A DNA stretch of 64,000 bases from Senegalimassilia anaerobia JC110 (lineage in GTDB: Bacteria > Actinomycetota > Coriobacteriia > Coriobacteriales > Eggerthellaceae). Below, one piece after another: positions 34,632-42,804 of the stretch. Under the pieces are notes generated by a model, which saw nothing but the letters and a program-made list of their open reading frames with translations, did not search any database and was not told where the DNA came from. Position numbers and translations under genes: made by a program. Each line of letters opens with the position of its first letter. Positions within the stretch are counted from its first letter, which is position 1. The DNA is taken from assembly GCF_000236865.1 (NCBI RefSeq), contig NZ_HE611014.1:1-64000 (forward strand), given 5' to 3'.

Positions 34632-35765
34632 TTAATAGTACCTATAGTAGGCGGCGCAGCTGCCCTCGCTGCTGACCATGCATGGGCCGACGGGGTTCTC
34701 GGGCGTGCACACCTTGCGGAACAGCGGGCAATCGCTGGGCTCCATGCGAGCACGCAGGACGTCGCCGCAGCGGCAGCCCTTGGGGTTGATGGTGGGCTCG
34801 ATTTCCGGCTGGAAACGTTTAAGCGCGTCGAATTGCGCGAACTCCTCGCGGATGCGGTATCCGCTGCCGGGGATATCGCCCAGGCCGCGCCAGGTGGCGG
34901 TGCAGGTTTCGAAGACCTCGTCGATGGCGGCCAGGGCCACGGGGTTGCCCTGCGGCATGACGCCGCGGGCGTAGGCGATCTCTATCTCCGCCCTTCCCTC
35001 GTGCAGCTGGCGCATAATCATGGCGATGCCCTGGAGCACGTCGACGGGTTCGAAGCCCGTGACCACGCCGGGGATGCCGTATTCCTTCGCTAGGAACTCA
35101 AAGGGTTTGGTGCCCGTGATGGTGCCCACGTGACCTGGCAGGATGAGCGCGTCCAGCTTGAGGTCCGGGTCCTTCACCAGGGTTTCCAGGGCGCCGGGCA
35201 TGTTCTTGTGCGCGGCGAACACGCTGAAGTTCTTCAGGCCCATGGCCGCGGCGCGCTTGATGGCCATGGCCACCAGCGGCGTGGTGGTCTCGAAGCCCAC
35301 GCCCACGAACACGATCTGGCGATCGGGGTTGGCCTTCGCCAGGGCCAGCGCGTCCAGCGGCGAGTAGCAGATCTGCACGCTGCGCCCTGCCGCCTGCTCT
35401 TTGAGCAGGCTCGACGTGCTGCCGGGCACGCGCGTCATGTCGCCGAACGTGGCTATGGTCACGTTGGGGGTGCGGGCAAGGGCGATGACGGCGTCGATAT
35501 CGCGGTTCGAGGTGACGCATACGGGGCAGCCCGGGCCGGACGAGAGGCGCACGCTGTCGGGCATGAGGTTGCGGATGCCGTTGCGCGCGATGGCCACGGT
35601 GTGCGTGCCGCACACCTCCATGAGCGTAGCGCCTCCTTCCGGCGCGAGTTTGCCTATGGACTCGATGAGGCCGCGGGCGAGCTTCGGGTCCTTGAACGCC
35701 GCCAGCTCGTTTTGCATGGTGCCGGCGTCGACCGTGCGGCTGCGATGTATGTTCTGGGGTTGCAT
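34632..35765 (-). CDS. hypD: Hydrogenase maturation protein HypD
   Basis: 377 residues. MEVCGTHTVAIARNGIR, SGPGCPVCVT, the GFETTTP motif and the C-terminal Cys-rich region (INPKGCRCGDVLRA ... DCPLFRKVCTPENPVGPCMVSSEGSCAAYYRY) that binds a [4Fe-4S] cluster are all present. HypD with HypC assembles the Fe(CN)2CO unit of [NiFe]-hydrogenase, taking cyanide from HypE. AAGGAA precedes the ATG. It is the last gene of hypF-hypC-hypD. Confidence 0.97.
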   Translation of the reverse strand: MQPQNIHRSRTVDAGTMQNELAAFKDPKLARGLIESIGKLAPEGGATLMEVCGTHTVAIARNGIRNLMPDSVRLSSGPGCPVCVTSNRDIDAVIALARTPNVTIATFGDMTRVPGSTSSLLKEQAAGRSVQICYSPLDALALAKANPDRQIVFVGVGFETTTPLVAMAIKRAAAMGLKNFSVFAAHKNMPGALETLVKDPDLKLDALILPGHVGTITGTKPFEFLAKEYGIPGVVTGFEPVDVLQGIAMIMRQLHEGRAEIEIAYARGVMPQGNPVALAAIDEVFETCTATWRGLGDIPGSGYRIREEFAQFDALKRFQPEIEPTINPKGCRCGDVLRARMEPSDCPLFRKVCTPENPVGPCMVSSEGSCAAYYRYY

Positions 35766-35855
35766 GATGAGATTCCTTGGTACGAGGGGCGAAATGCGAA
35801 AAGCCGACCGCCTGCGCGCCGGAAGGCTGCAAGCGATCGGCCGGTTGGGCGTTGC

Positions 35856-36104
35856 CTACGCCGTGGCGGCGGGCAGCTCGTCGCCCGCCAGGTCGGGGAA
35901 CTCCTTGATGAGGTCGATGGTTTCCTGCGCGTAGTCGGGATCGACAACCTCGATGGCGAAGCCGGCGTGCACGAGCACGAAATCGCCGACGCCCGCCTGC
36001 GGCGTGAGGTCGATGGACACGCTGCGCGTGACGCCGAGAATGTCCACCGTGGCCATGCCGTCGCCGTCAAGCTGCGCGATCTTCGCGGGAATAGCTAGGC
36101 ACAT
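35856..36104 (-). CDS. hypC: Hydrogenase maturation chaperone HypC
   Basis: 82 residues. It begins MCLAIPAKI, with the essential Cys2 that carries the iron unit, followed by a small beta-barrel (DILGVTRSVSIDLTPQAGVG DFVLVHAGFAIEVVD). HypC shuttles Fe(CN)2CO between HypD and the hydrogenase large-subunit precursor. AAGGAAGAAGG lies upstream of ATG 36104. It sits between hypF (73 nt before) and hypD (90 nt after). Confidence 0.95.
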   Translation of the reverse strand: MCLAIPAKIAQLDGDGMATVDILGVTRSVSIDLTPQAGVGDFVLVHAGFAIEVVDPDYAQETIDLIKEFPDLAGDELPAATA

Positions 36105-36177
36105 TCGCTGCCTTCTTCCTTCCATGATGAGACGTTTTGGGGATGCGCCGCCAGGCGCTTGCACGCCTTCCGAGCTG

Positions 36178-38631
36178 CTACTTCCCCGCCGTCTCGTCCG
36201 TTTGTCTTGCTGCCCATGCTACCACAGCCTGCCCGTAGGAGATGCAGCCGTCGCTGGGCGGCAGGTCGCGGTTGAGCGCCACCGTGAAGCCGCTGCCCTG
36301 CAGCGCCGGCACGGCGTGCTCGAGCAGGTAGCGGTTGAGAAACACGCCGCCCGACAGCGCCACCGTAGTGATGCCGTACAGGCTTTGCACCAGCTGAGCA
36401 GCCATAACGATGGCGTTCACGAACGCATCGTGGAAGCGGCGCGCGATGGTTGCCACGGGAACGCCGGAGGCGATGTCGTCGAGGAGCGCCTTGAACGCCG
36501 GCGCCGCGTCGAACAGCAGGACCGACGTATCGAGCGCAGTGCTGGTTTCGGTGGCCGTATTCTTCACGACATCTATATGGTAGGCGTCGGTGGCCGGCAA
36601 CCCCTCGGGGACCGCGCCCATGGCCGCCTCGAGCTCGATGGCCGGCTGGCCGTCGTAGGACGGCTGGCGACACACGCCGAGCAGGGCACTGGCCGCGTCG
36701 AACAGGCGCCCGACCGAGGAGGTGTAGGGCGTGTTCAGGCCGCGCTCGATCATCTGGTCGCACACCTCGGCCTGGTCGCCCAACGCCAGCAGCGCATCGG
36801 CGGCGCCGGGATGCTCCAGCAGATTGAACTCGTACAGCACGCCGTACGCCATGCGCAGCGGATTGCGCACCGCCGCGGCGCCGCCGGGCATGGGAACGTA
36901 GGCGAAGTTGGCGAAACGCTCGTAGGCCTGCTGGTTGGCGAGCAGGACCTCGCCACCCCACACGCGACCGTCGGCGCCGTAGCCCGTGCCGTCGAACGCG
37001 ATGCCGCACACGGGCCCGAACAGCCCGTTCTCCCCCAGCACCGAGGCGATGTGCGCATGGTGATGCTGCACCTCGGTCAAAGGCAGGTTGTTGCGTTGCG
37101 CCTGCTCGCGGGCCCATTTGCTTGCGAGGTACTCGGGATGCGCATCGCAGGCGAGGCGGCGCGGCGTTTCCTGGAACAGCTGGCGATAACGGTCTTCGGC
37201 CTCGAGCCAGGCGTCGTAGGTTTCCGCGTTCTCAACATCGCCGATGTGCTGCGAGACGAACGCGTCGGGGCGCTGGTCGTCGGCCGCGGCGGCGCGCACC
37301 AAGGTGAACGTGGCCTTCTGCTCCGAGCCCGTGGCCAGCAGGGTTTCCTGCTTGGGCTGCGCCTCGGGGCAATCGAGCGCGATGGGCAGCGGGGCGAAGC
37401 CGCGGGCGCGGCGGACGAACTGGATGGCCTGCTCGTCGCCTACGCGCACCACGCGCAGCACCGAGTCGTCGTAGCGCGACAGGATGCGACGGTTGTTGCC
37501 CAGGACGGCATCGGCGATGCCGGCGAACTTGGACAGCGCCTGATCGTCGTCGGTGACGATAGGTTCGTTATGCAGGTTTCCCGAGGTCATGACCAGCATG
37601 GGAAGCGCGGAATCACCCTGCTGGGCACGCAGCGCCTCCGCGAAATCGTGGAGCAGCAGATGCTGGACGGGCGTGCAAGGCAGCATGACGCCCAGCTCGG
37701 GAAGGTTGTCGGCCAGACCGGCGGCGAACTGCGCCTCGGCACGCTTGCGCAGCAGCACGATGGGGCGCTTAGTGGATTCCAGCGCGCCCTGCTCCGCCTT
37801 GTCGACATGGCACACGCGACGCGCGTCGGCCGCGCCCGCAACCATGACGGCGAACGCCTTGCCCTGACGGCGTTTGCGTTGGCGCAGCTTCGCCAACGCA
37901 TCGGGGTTCGAGGCGTCACACACCAGATGGAAGCCGCCGAGGCCCTTCACCGCGACGATGCCGCCGTCGAGCAGCAGCTTGACCGCTTCCGCGAAGATGG
38001 CGTCGGATTCCTCGCGGGTATTGCCCCACTGCGGCTCCTGCCGGCCTTGCGCAAGGTTCACCCAGCTGATGTGCGGACCGCAATCCCAGCAGGCGTCGGG
38101 CTGCGCATGGAAGCGGCGGTCGAGCGGGTCGGCGTATTCGGCAGCGCAACGCGGGCACATGGGGAAATCCTTCATGGACGTTGCGGGGCGGTCGTAGGGC
38201 AACGACCCGATGATGGTGAAGCGCGGGCCGCAGTTCGTGCAGTTGATGAACGGATAGCGATAGCGGCGGTCTGAGGGGTTGAACAGCTCGTCCAGGCAGT
38301 CGTCGCAGGTGGCGAGGTCGGGGGAAACCAGCGTGGTCTGCTGGGCGTCGTGATCGTCGGAGAAGCGGATGTCGAACGAGTTGAACCCCTCCAGCGGCGC
38401 CTCCTTGAGGTCGATCTCCTTGACCTTCGCGGCAGACGGGGGGTTCATATGCAGCTCGGTGACGAACTTGTCCAGCAGGTTCGCCTCGCCCTCGGCGTGG
38501 ATGAACACGCCTTCAACAGCATTGAGCACCCAGCCGTTGAGCTGGTACTTTTTCGCCAAACGATACACGAAGGGGCGAAAGCCCACCCCTTGCACGATGC
38601 CTTTTACCTGTATGTCGAGCGCTTCGATCAT
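36178..38631 (-). CDS. hypF: Carbamoyltransferase HypF
   Basis: 817 residues with the full HypF order: acylphosphatase domain (KGIVQGVGFRPFVYRLAKKY), two zinc fingers (CDDCLDELF...CTNCGP and CPRCAAEYA...CWDCGP, about 105-180), a YrdC-like domain (GGIVAVKGLGGFHLVCDASN) and the Kae1-like domain (EVQHHHAHIASVLGENGL, FDGTGYGADGRVWGGEV). It transfers carbamoyl from carbamoyl phosphate to the HypE C-terminal Cys, starting cyanide synthesis. ATG 38631 has AAAGGG upstream; an ATG five codons earlier lacks a site. It heads hypF-hypC-hypD. Confidence 0.97.
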   Translation of the reverse strand: MIEALDIQVKGIVQGVGFRPFVYRLAKKYQLNGWVLNAVEGVFIHAEGEANLLDKFVTELHMNPPSAAKVKEIDLKEAPLEGFNSFDIRFSDDHDAQQTTLVSPDLATCDDCLDELFNPSDRRYRYPFINCTNCGPRFTIIGSLPYDRPATSMKDFPMCPRCAAEYADPLDRRFHAQPDACWDCGPHISWVNLAQGRQEPQWGNTREESDAIFAEAVKLLLDGGIVAVKGLGGFHLVCDASNPDALAKLRQRKRRQGKAFAVMVAGAADARRVCHVDKAEQGALESTKRPIVLLRKRAEAQFAAGLADNLPELGVMLPCTPVQHLLLHDFAEALRAQQGDSALPMLVMTSGNLHNEPIVTDDDQALSKFAGIADAVLGNNRRILSRYDDSVLRVVRVGDEQAIQFVRRARGFAPLPIALDCPEAQPKQETLLATGSEQKATFTLVRAAAADDQRPDAFVSQHIGDVENAETYDAWLEAEDRYRQLFQETPRRLACDAHPEYLASKWAREQAQRNNLPLTEVQHHHAHIASVLGENGLFGPVCGIAFDGTGYGADGRVWGGEVLLANQQAYERFANFAYVPMPGGAAAVRNPLRMAYGVLYEFNLLEHPGAADALLALGDQAEVCDQMIERGLNTPYTSSVGRLFDAASALLGVCRQPSYDGQPAIELEAAMGAVPEGLPATDAYHIDVVKNTATETSTALDTSVLLFDAAPAFKALLDDIASGVPVATIARRFHDAFVNAIVMAAQLVQSLYGITTVALSGGVFLNRYLLEHAVPALQGSGFTVALNRDLPPSDGCISYGQAVVAWAARQTDETAGK

Positions 38632-38683
38632 ACGACGCCCTTTCATTTAAGGTTTACGTTTTTCCGCCGGCCGATTCCAAAAA

Positions 38684-38717
38684 ACGCGCGTCGGCGAGAT
38701 TGCCGACGCGCGTTGGG
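38684..38717 (-). terminator. pgi terminator
   Basis: ACGCGCGTCGGC and GCCGACGCGCGT pair perfectly; the minus strand continues TTTTTTGG. Confidence 0.9.
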
Positions 38718-38741
38718 TTTCAGCCATTGAGCCGAGGGGCT

Positions 38742-40454
38742 TTATGCCTGCTGCAGCTCTTCCAAGATGTCGCACACCACTTCCGCAAGCGCGCGCAAGG
38801 TGACGCCCGAGTTATCAGGCAGATGCAGATGCACGCAGCGGCGACCGCGGCTTGCGAGCGTGACCAGGTCGCCCGAGGCCTGCGCCTTCGCCAAGGAGCC
38901 CAGACTTTCGGCTTCTTCCTTCAGCGGGATGTCCTTCAGCTCGTCTGCCGACAGGATGAGGAACACGCCGCAGTTCGGGCCGCCCTTCTGCAGCTGGCCC
39001 GTGGAGTGCAGATAGCGCGGGCCGACTTCAAGGCACGACACCACGCGGCGCTTCTCGGCCACGCCGTGGCGGATAGTCTCGAGCGCCTCGCGGCGACCTT
39101 CGCCCGTGAACGGGAGGAAGGCGTTGAGCGCGAAGAAGTCGCCAGGTTGGATGCTGGCGAGCAGCGCGCGCAGCGATGCGCGCACGTCGGAGCAGTCCTT
39201 GAAGCACGGGGCCTGGCGCACCTCGACCTGACCCATGTGCACCTCATCGATGAAGTCCTGCACATAGTCGGGCTCGGGCTGGCCGTCGCGCAGGATGTCG
39301 AGCACCGCGGCCTTGGCCGACGCCACGTCGGGCTGGTCGAACGGGCAGACCTTCATGAGGTAGCCGCACATGGCGATGGCGTACTCCCACATGATGAAAT
39401 GCTCGGGCAACTCGTACACGGACTCGATCTTGAACGCCGCGCGCGGGATGGTGGGGTCGATATAGGACAGGCTCATCTCGAAGTTGTGGCGCTCGTCCCA
39501 CAGGTCGTTCTTCGTTTGGTACATGATGACGCTGCGGTCGCCCGGGTCCTTCTTGAGCAGCAGCGTGTCGATCTCGATGTTGGGCAGGATGCCCTGGCCG
39601 TTCTTGCCGACGCTCTCGGCGACCAACTGCTCGATCCACAGGCCGAGCACGCGGCCGCGCTTCTGCGTGAGGAAGCTGAACTTGTTGCGGCCCTGCACGT
39701 AGTTGTCGTACAGGAAAGCGGCCAGGCCGATGGCCGGGTTGTCGATGGCGTCCTCGCTGCAGGCGCGCTCTGCCTCGATGGCGTGCTGCATGAACTCCTG
39801 CAGGTTGATGCCCACGAGCGCGGCGGGCAGCAGGCCGAACACGGACATGGCGCTGAAGCGGCCGCCCACGGTGGGCTCGCCGGAGAACACCGCAGCCCAG
39901 CCTTCCTCGCGAGCCTGCTGCTCGAGCTTGGAGCCGGGATCGGTGATGGCAACCAGATGCTGCACCATTTCCTCGTCCGAGATCTGGTCGGCCAGAGCGT
40001 CGCGAACGGCGCGCAGCGCCAGGCGCGGCTCGATGGTGCCGCCCGATTTGGAGGACACGATGAACAGCGTGGTGCGAGGGTCGATCTCCGACAGGATGCC
40101 GCGCACGCGGACCGGGGAGTCGGAATCAAGCGTGCGGAAACGCACCAGGGAAGAGTCCGGCTTGTGGTACTTGGTTATGGTCATGGGCGCCTGGGTGGAG
40201 CCGCCTTGGCCGATGAGCACCACGGACTTCAAACCCTGGGCGATGATGGAATCAGCAAATGCCTGAATCTCGTGCAGCGGGTACGGCGGATTCGTTGCGA
40301 GGTCCGTCCACCCCATGTAATTCTGTGCGCATTCCTGCGCTTCGTCGGAAAAGCCGTAAAGCGTTGCATCCTTCGCATGAAGGCGGCTGGCAACGCATTC
40401 CTTCACCAATGTTTTGGCGGAGGGGTAGAGCTTTTCCATATCTCCAGACAGCAT
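38742..40454 (-). CDS. pgi: Glucose-6-phosphate isomerase
   Basis: 570 residues. Hallmarks are VVLIGQGGSTQAPMTITKYH, FIVSSKSGGTIEPRLALRAV, GGRFSAMSVFGLLPAALVGI and the C-terminal region. It interconverts glucose-6-phosphate and fructose-6-phosphate in glycolysis. It resembles the longer isomerases that occur as or within fusion proteins in some Actinobacteria more than the E. coli enzyme. ATG 40454 is preferred over GTG 40460 because GAAGG lies 5-6 nt before it. A strong terminator follows. Confidence 0.92.
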   Translation of the reverse strand: MLSGDMEKLYPSAKTLVKECVASRLHAKDATLYGFSDEAQECAQNYMGWTDLATNPPYPLHEIQAFADSIIAQGLKSVVLIGQGGSTQAPMTITKYHKPDSSLVRFRTLDSDSPVRVRGILSEIDPRTTLFIVSSKSGGTIEPRLALRAVRDALADQISDEEMVQHLVAITDPGSKLEQQAREEGWAAVFSGEPTVGGRFSAMSVFGLLPAALVGINLQEFMQHAIEAERACSEDAIDNPAIGLAAFLYDNYVQGRNKFSFLTQKRGRVLGLWIEQLVAESVGKNGQGILPNIEIDTLLLKKDPGDRSVIMYQTKNDLWDERHNFEMSLSYIDPTIPRAAFKIESVYELPEHFIMWEYAIAMCGYLMKVCPFDQPDVASAKAAVLDILRDGQPEPDYVQDFIDEVHMGQVEVRQAPCFKDCSDVRASLRALLASIQPGDFFALNAFLPFTGEGRREALETIRHGVAEKRRVVSCLEVGPRYLHSTGQLQKGGPNCGVFLILSADELKDIPLKEEAESLGSLAKAQASGDLVTLASRGRRCVHLHLPDNSGVTLRALAEVVCDILEELQQA

Positions 40455-40785
40455 GAGCACCTTCTTTCTGCGTAAGTATTCAGCATTCTAGCAAACCGTG
40501 GCAGATGGTACCCCGTTTAGGCGTCTCCGTGTGATGGAGTTGTGAACGGGGAAGCGGAATGGTCAGCGTTTAGGGCGGATAGCGCGTGCTTTATACGGTT
40601 GGAGGGGGACGGGCAGGCGCGGGTGCAGGCGCGGGCGCGAGGAATTGCCGGCTCGCCGGCGGCGATGGGTCGGGCGGATGCGGAAAGCGGGCGCCGCAAA
40701 GGACGCCCGGGGCGCAAAGCGGCGCGACCCGCCCGCGTGTTGCCGGCGGGCGAGGTCGCGGGCGGCGCCGAACAGGCTCGGGGCG
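40455..40785. other. Intergenic region between pgi and ldh, with probable ldh terminator
   Basis: No gene seen. A GC-rich hairpin (GCGACCCGCCCGC at 40724 against GCGGGCGAGGTCGC at 40746) follows the ldh stop on the minus strand and is probably its terminator, though it lacks a long T-run. Confidence 0.45.
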
Positions 40786-41739
40786 CTACAGGTCCAGCTT
40801 GTCGATGACCGATCGCAGCGTGGCGGCCGAGGCCTTGAGCTGCTCGGTTTCCGTCTCGTTGATCTTGATGGGCACCTGGTACTCGATGCCGCTGGCGCCG
40901 ACGACCGCGGGCATGGACAGCACGATGTCGTGCAGGCCGTACTCGCCGTCGATGTAGTTGGACACGGGAAGAATAGGCTTCTCATCTCGGGTGATGGCCT
41001 CGCAGATGCGTTTGACCGTCATGGCGATGCCGTAATAGGTGGCGCGCTTCTTCTTGATGATCTCGTAGGCCGCGTTCTTCACTTCCTCGGCGATGCGGTC
41101 CATGTTGCGTTGGTGGTCGGTGTGGCCGCGCAGCTCGCAGAAGTCGTTGAGCGGAATGCCAGAGATGTTAGCCAAGCTCCATGCCGCGATCTCGCTGTCG
41201 CCGTGCTCGCCGATGATACGGGCGTGCACGTTGCGCGGATCGACGCCCAGGTGCTCGCCCAGGGCGTACTTGAAGCGCGCGGTGTCGAGCGTGGTGCCGC
41301 TGCCGAGCACGCGGTTGGCGGGCATGCCGGAAAGCTTGAGGGCCACGTAGGTCAGGATGTCCACGGGGTTCGAGACCACCAGCAGAATGCCCTGGTAATC
41401 GCGCTCGGCGATCTGCGGGATGATGGACTTGAAGATGGCGACGTTCTTGTTGACCAGGTCGAGGCGCGTCTCGCCGGGCGCCTGGTTCGCCCCGGCCGTG
41501 ATCACGGTGATGGCCGCATCGTCGATATCGGAGTAGTCGCCCGCGTAGATGTTCATGGGGCTGCCGAACGCCATGCCGTGCGCGATGTCGAGGGCCTCGC
41601 CCTCGGCGCGATCGTGGTCGACGTCGATGAGGACCATCTCGGAGAACAGGCCCGATTGCATGAGGGCGAAGGCGCTGGCCGAGCCCACGAACCCGCAGCC
41701 GACGATGGCCACCTTGCGAGGATTGATGATTGCTGCCAT
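40786..41739 (-). CDS. ldh: L-lactate dehydrogenase
   Basis: 317 residues. KVAIVGCGFVGSASAFAL is the NAD-binding Gly motif; the conserved VVSNPVDILTYVALKLSGMP, the LGSGTTLDTARFKYAL segment and IIGEHGDSEIAAWS with the catalytic His are typical of L-LDH rather than malate dehydrogenase. It reduces pyruvate to L-lactate with NADH in fermentation. ATG 41739 has GGAG upstream; the upstream open frame overlaps the divergent TraX-like gene and is discounted. It is a single gene. Confidence 0.95.
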   Translation of the reverse strand: MAAIINPRKVAIVGCGFVGSASAFALMQSGLFSEMVLIDVDHDRAEGEALDIAHGMAFGSPMNIYAGDYSDIDDAAITVITAGANQAPGETRLDLVNKNVAIFKSIIPQIAERDYQGILLVVSNPVDILTYVALKLSGMPANRVLGSGTTLDTARFKYALGEHLGVDPRNVHARIIGEHGDSEIAAWSLANISGIPLNDFCELRGHTDHQRNMDRIAEEVKNAAYEIIKKKRATYYGIAMTVKRICEAITRDEKPILPVSNYIDGEYGLHDIVLSMPAVVGASGIEYQVPIKINETETEQLKASAATLRSVIDKLDL

Positions 41740-41842
41740 GGTTGCTCCTATCCTTTGCGGGCGGGCCGCAAGCGCAGATTTCGCGGGGCGCGCCCCGCGG
41801 GGAATGCATGCCGGAGGCGAAACGCCGAGCCGGCACGTAGGG

Positions 41843-41848
41843 TATACT
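41843..41848 (+). promoter_or_regulatory. -10 element immediately before the TraX-like gene
   Basis: TATACT ends 6 bp before the ATG at 41855, which would place the transcription start at or very near the start codon. No Shine-Dalgarno sequence is present, consistent with a leaderless mRNA. Confidence 0.5.
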
Positions 41849-41854
41849 GTGCGC

Positions 41855-42619
41855 ATGATACAACAAGCTGGAACATCCGCCGCGGCAAAGCCGCGCCCCC
41901 AACGCGGTTTCACCGCGTTTCCCCTGAAAGCGCTGGCCATCGCCGGCATGACGTGCAACCACGCCTGCTACATCTACTGGGACTATCTGCCGCCCGGGAT
42001 TCTGTGCGCGCTGTTCGCGCTTGGCGGCCTGACGTTCCCCATCATGGCGTTTCTGCTGGTGGAAGGGTATCGACATACGTCGAGCGTGCGGCGTTACGGC
42101 CGACGTCTGCTGATATTCGCCCTTGTGGCTCAAGTGCCCTACGGGCTGTTCCTGGCGCATGAGATGAACGTGCTGTTCACGCTGTTCGTGTGCCTGTGCC
42201 TGCTGTACGCGTACGACCATATGCGACGACGCGGGCTGTTTTGGCTGACGTTCGCGCTGGTGACCGCCCTGACGGCGTTTTGCGATTGGGGCATCCTAGC
42301 ACCCTGCATGGTGCTCACGCTCCATGTGGTGAAGGACCGCAGGCAACGTGTGGCGTACTCGGCGCTGCTGCCCATTGCCACCGGAGGGCTGCCGGCGCTT
42401 ATGCAGCTCATGGAGCTTCCCACGCTGCAGAACCTAGCGTTCGCGTTATACCCGCTGGTAGGCTGCAGCGCCACGATTCCCCTGCTGTGGGCTTACAACG
42501 GCGGGCGCGGCAGGTCCATGAAATGGTTCTTCTATGCGTACTACCCCGCGCATATCGCCGTGCTGGGATTGGCGAAGGGGCTGCTTCTGGGCGACTGGAA
42601 CATCGCCGTGACCGGGTAG
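41855..42619 (+). CDS. TraX-family membrane protein
   Basis: 254 residues with about eight membrane helices. LKALAIAGMTCNHACYIYWD, GGLTFPIMAFLLVEGYRHTS and the C-terminal WFFYAYYPAHIAVLGL are signatures of TraX, named after the F-pilin N-acetylase but widespread outside plasmids as an acyltransferase-3-like protein. Its role here is probably acylation of a surface molecule, which is inference. It is divergent from ldh and appears to be translated from a leaderless transcript. No conjugation genes surround it. Confidence 0.88.
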   Translation: MIQQAGTSAAAKPRPQRGFTAFPLKALAIAGMTCNHACYIYWDYLPPGILCALFALGGLTFPIMAFLLVEGYRHTSSVRRYGRRLLIFALVAQVPYGLFLAHEMNVLFTLFVCLCLLYAYDHMRRRGLFWLTFALVTALTAFCDWGILAPCMVLTLHVVKDRRQRVAYSALLPIATGGLPALMQLMELPTLQNLAFALYPLVGCSATIPLLWAYNGGRGRSMKWFFYAYYPAHIAVLGLAKGLLLGDWNIAVTG

Positions 42620-42631
42620 GATGCTTGGAGC

Positions 42632-42711
42632 TGCACGAGGATCGACGCACGTCGGGTAGCGCGCCGCGATCGCACGAAGACCGATGCAGGTCGGGTAGCG
42701 CGCGGGACCGC
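42632..42711. repeat. Two imperfect tandem repeats of about 39 bp
   Basis: GCACGAGGATCGACGCACGTCGGGTAGCGCGC at about 42632 is followed by GCACGAAGACCGATGCAGGTCGGGTAGCGCGC at about 42672. They lie directly after the TraX-like stop and before its terminator. Confidence 0.6.
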
Positions 42712-42738
42712 AAAAGCCGGCGAGGGCCGGGAAGACAA

Positions 42739-42776
42739 CGAGGGTCGCTGCGCGATTGCAGCGGCCCTCGCCGTTT
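42739..42776 (+). terminator. Terminator of the TraX-like gene
   Basis: CGAGGGTCGCTGC pairs with GCAGCGGCCCTCG (one G-U), then CCGTTT. Being palindromic it may also serve the convergent LCP gene. Confidence 0.65.
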
Positions 42777-42804
42777 CGCTAGCGTCCAAGAACGAACGCG
42801 ACGT

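Noticed and set aside
35953-38274. A 773-codon frame antisense to hypF
   Set aside because: Shadow of hypF; no start signal and no domain.
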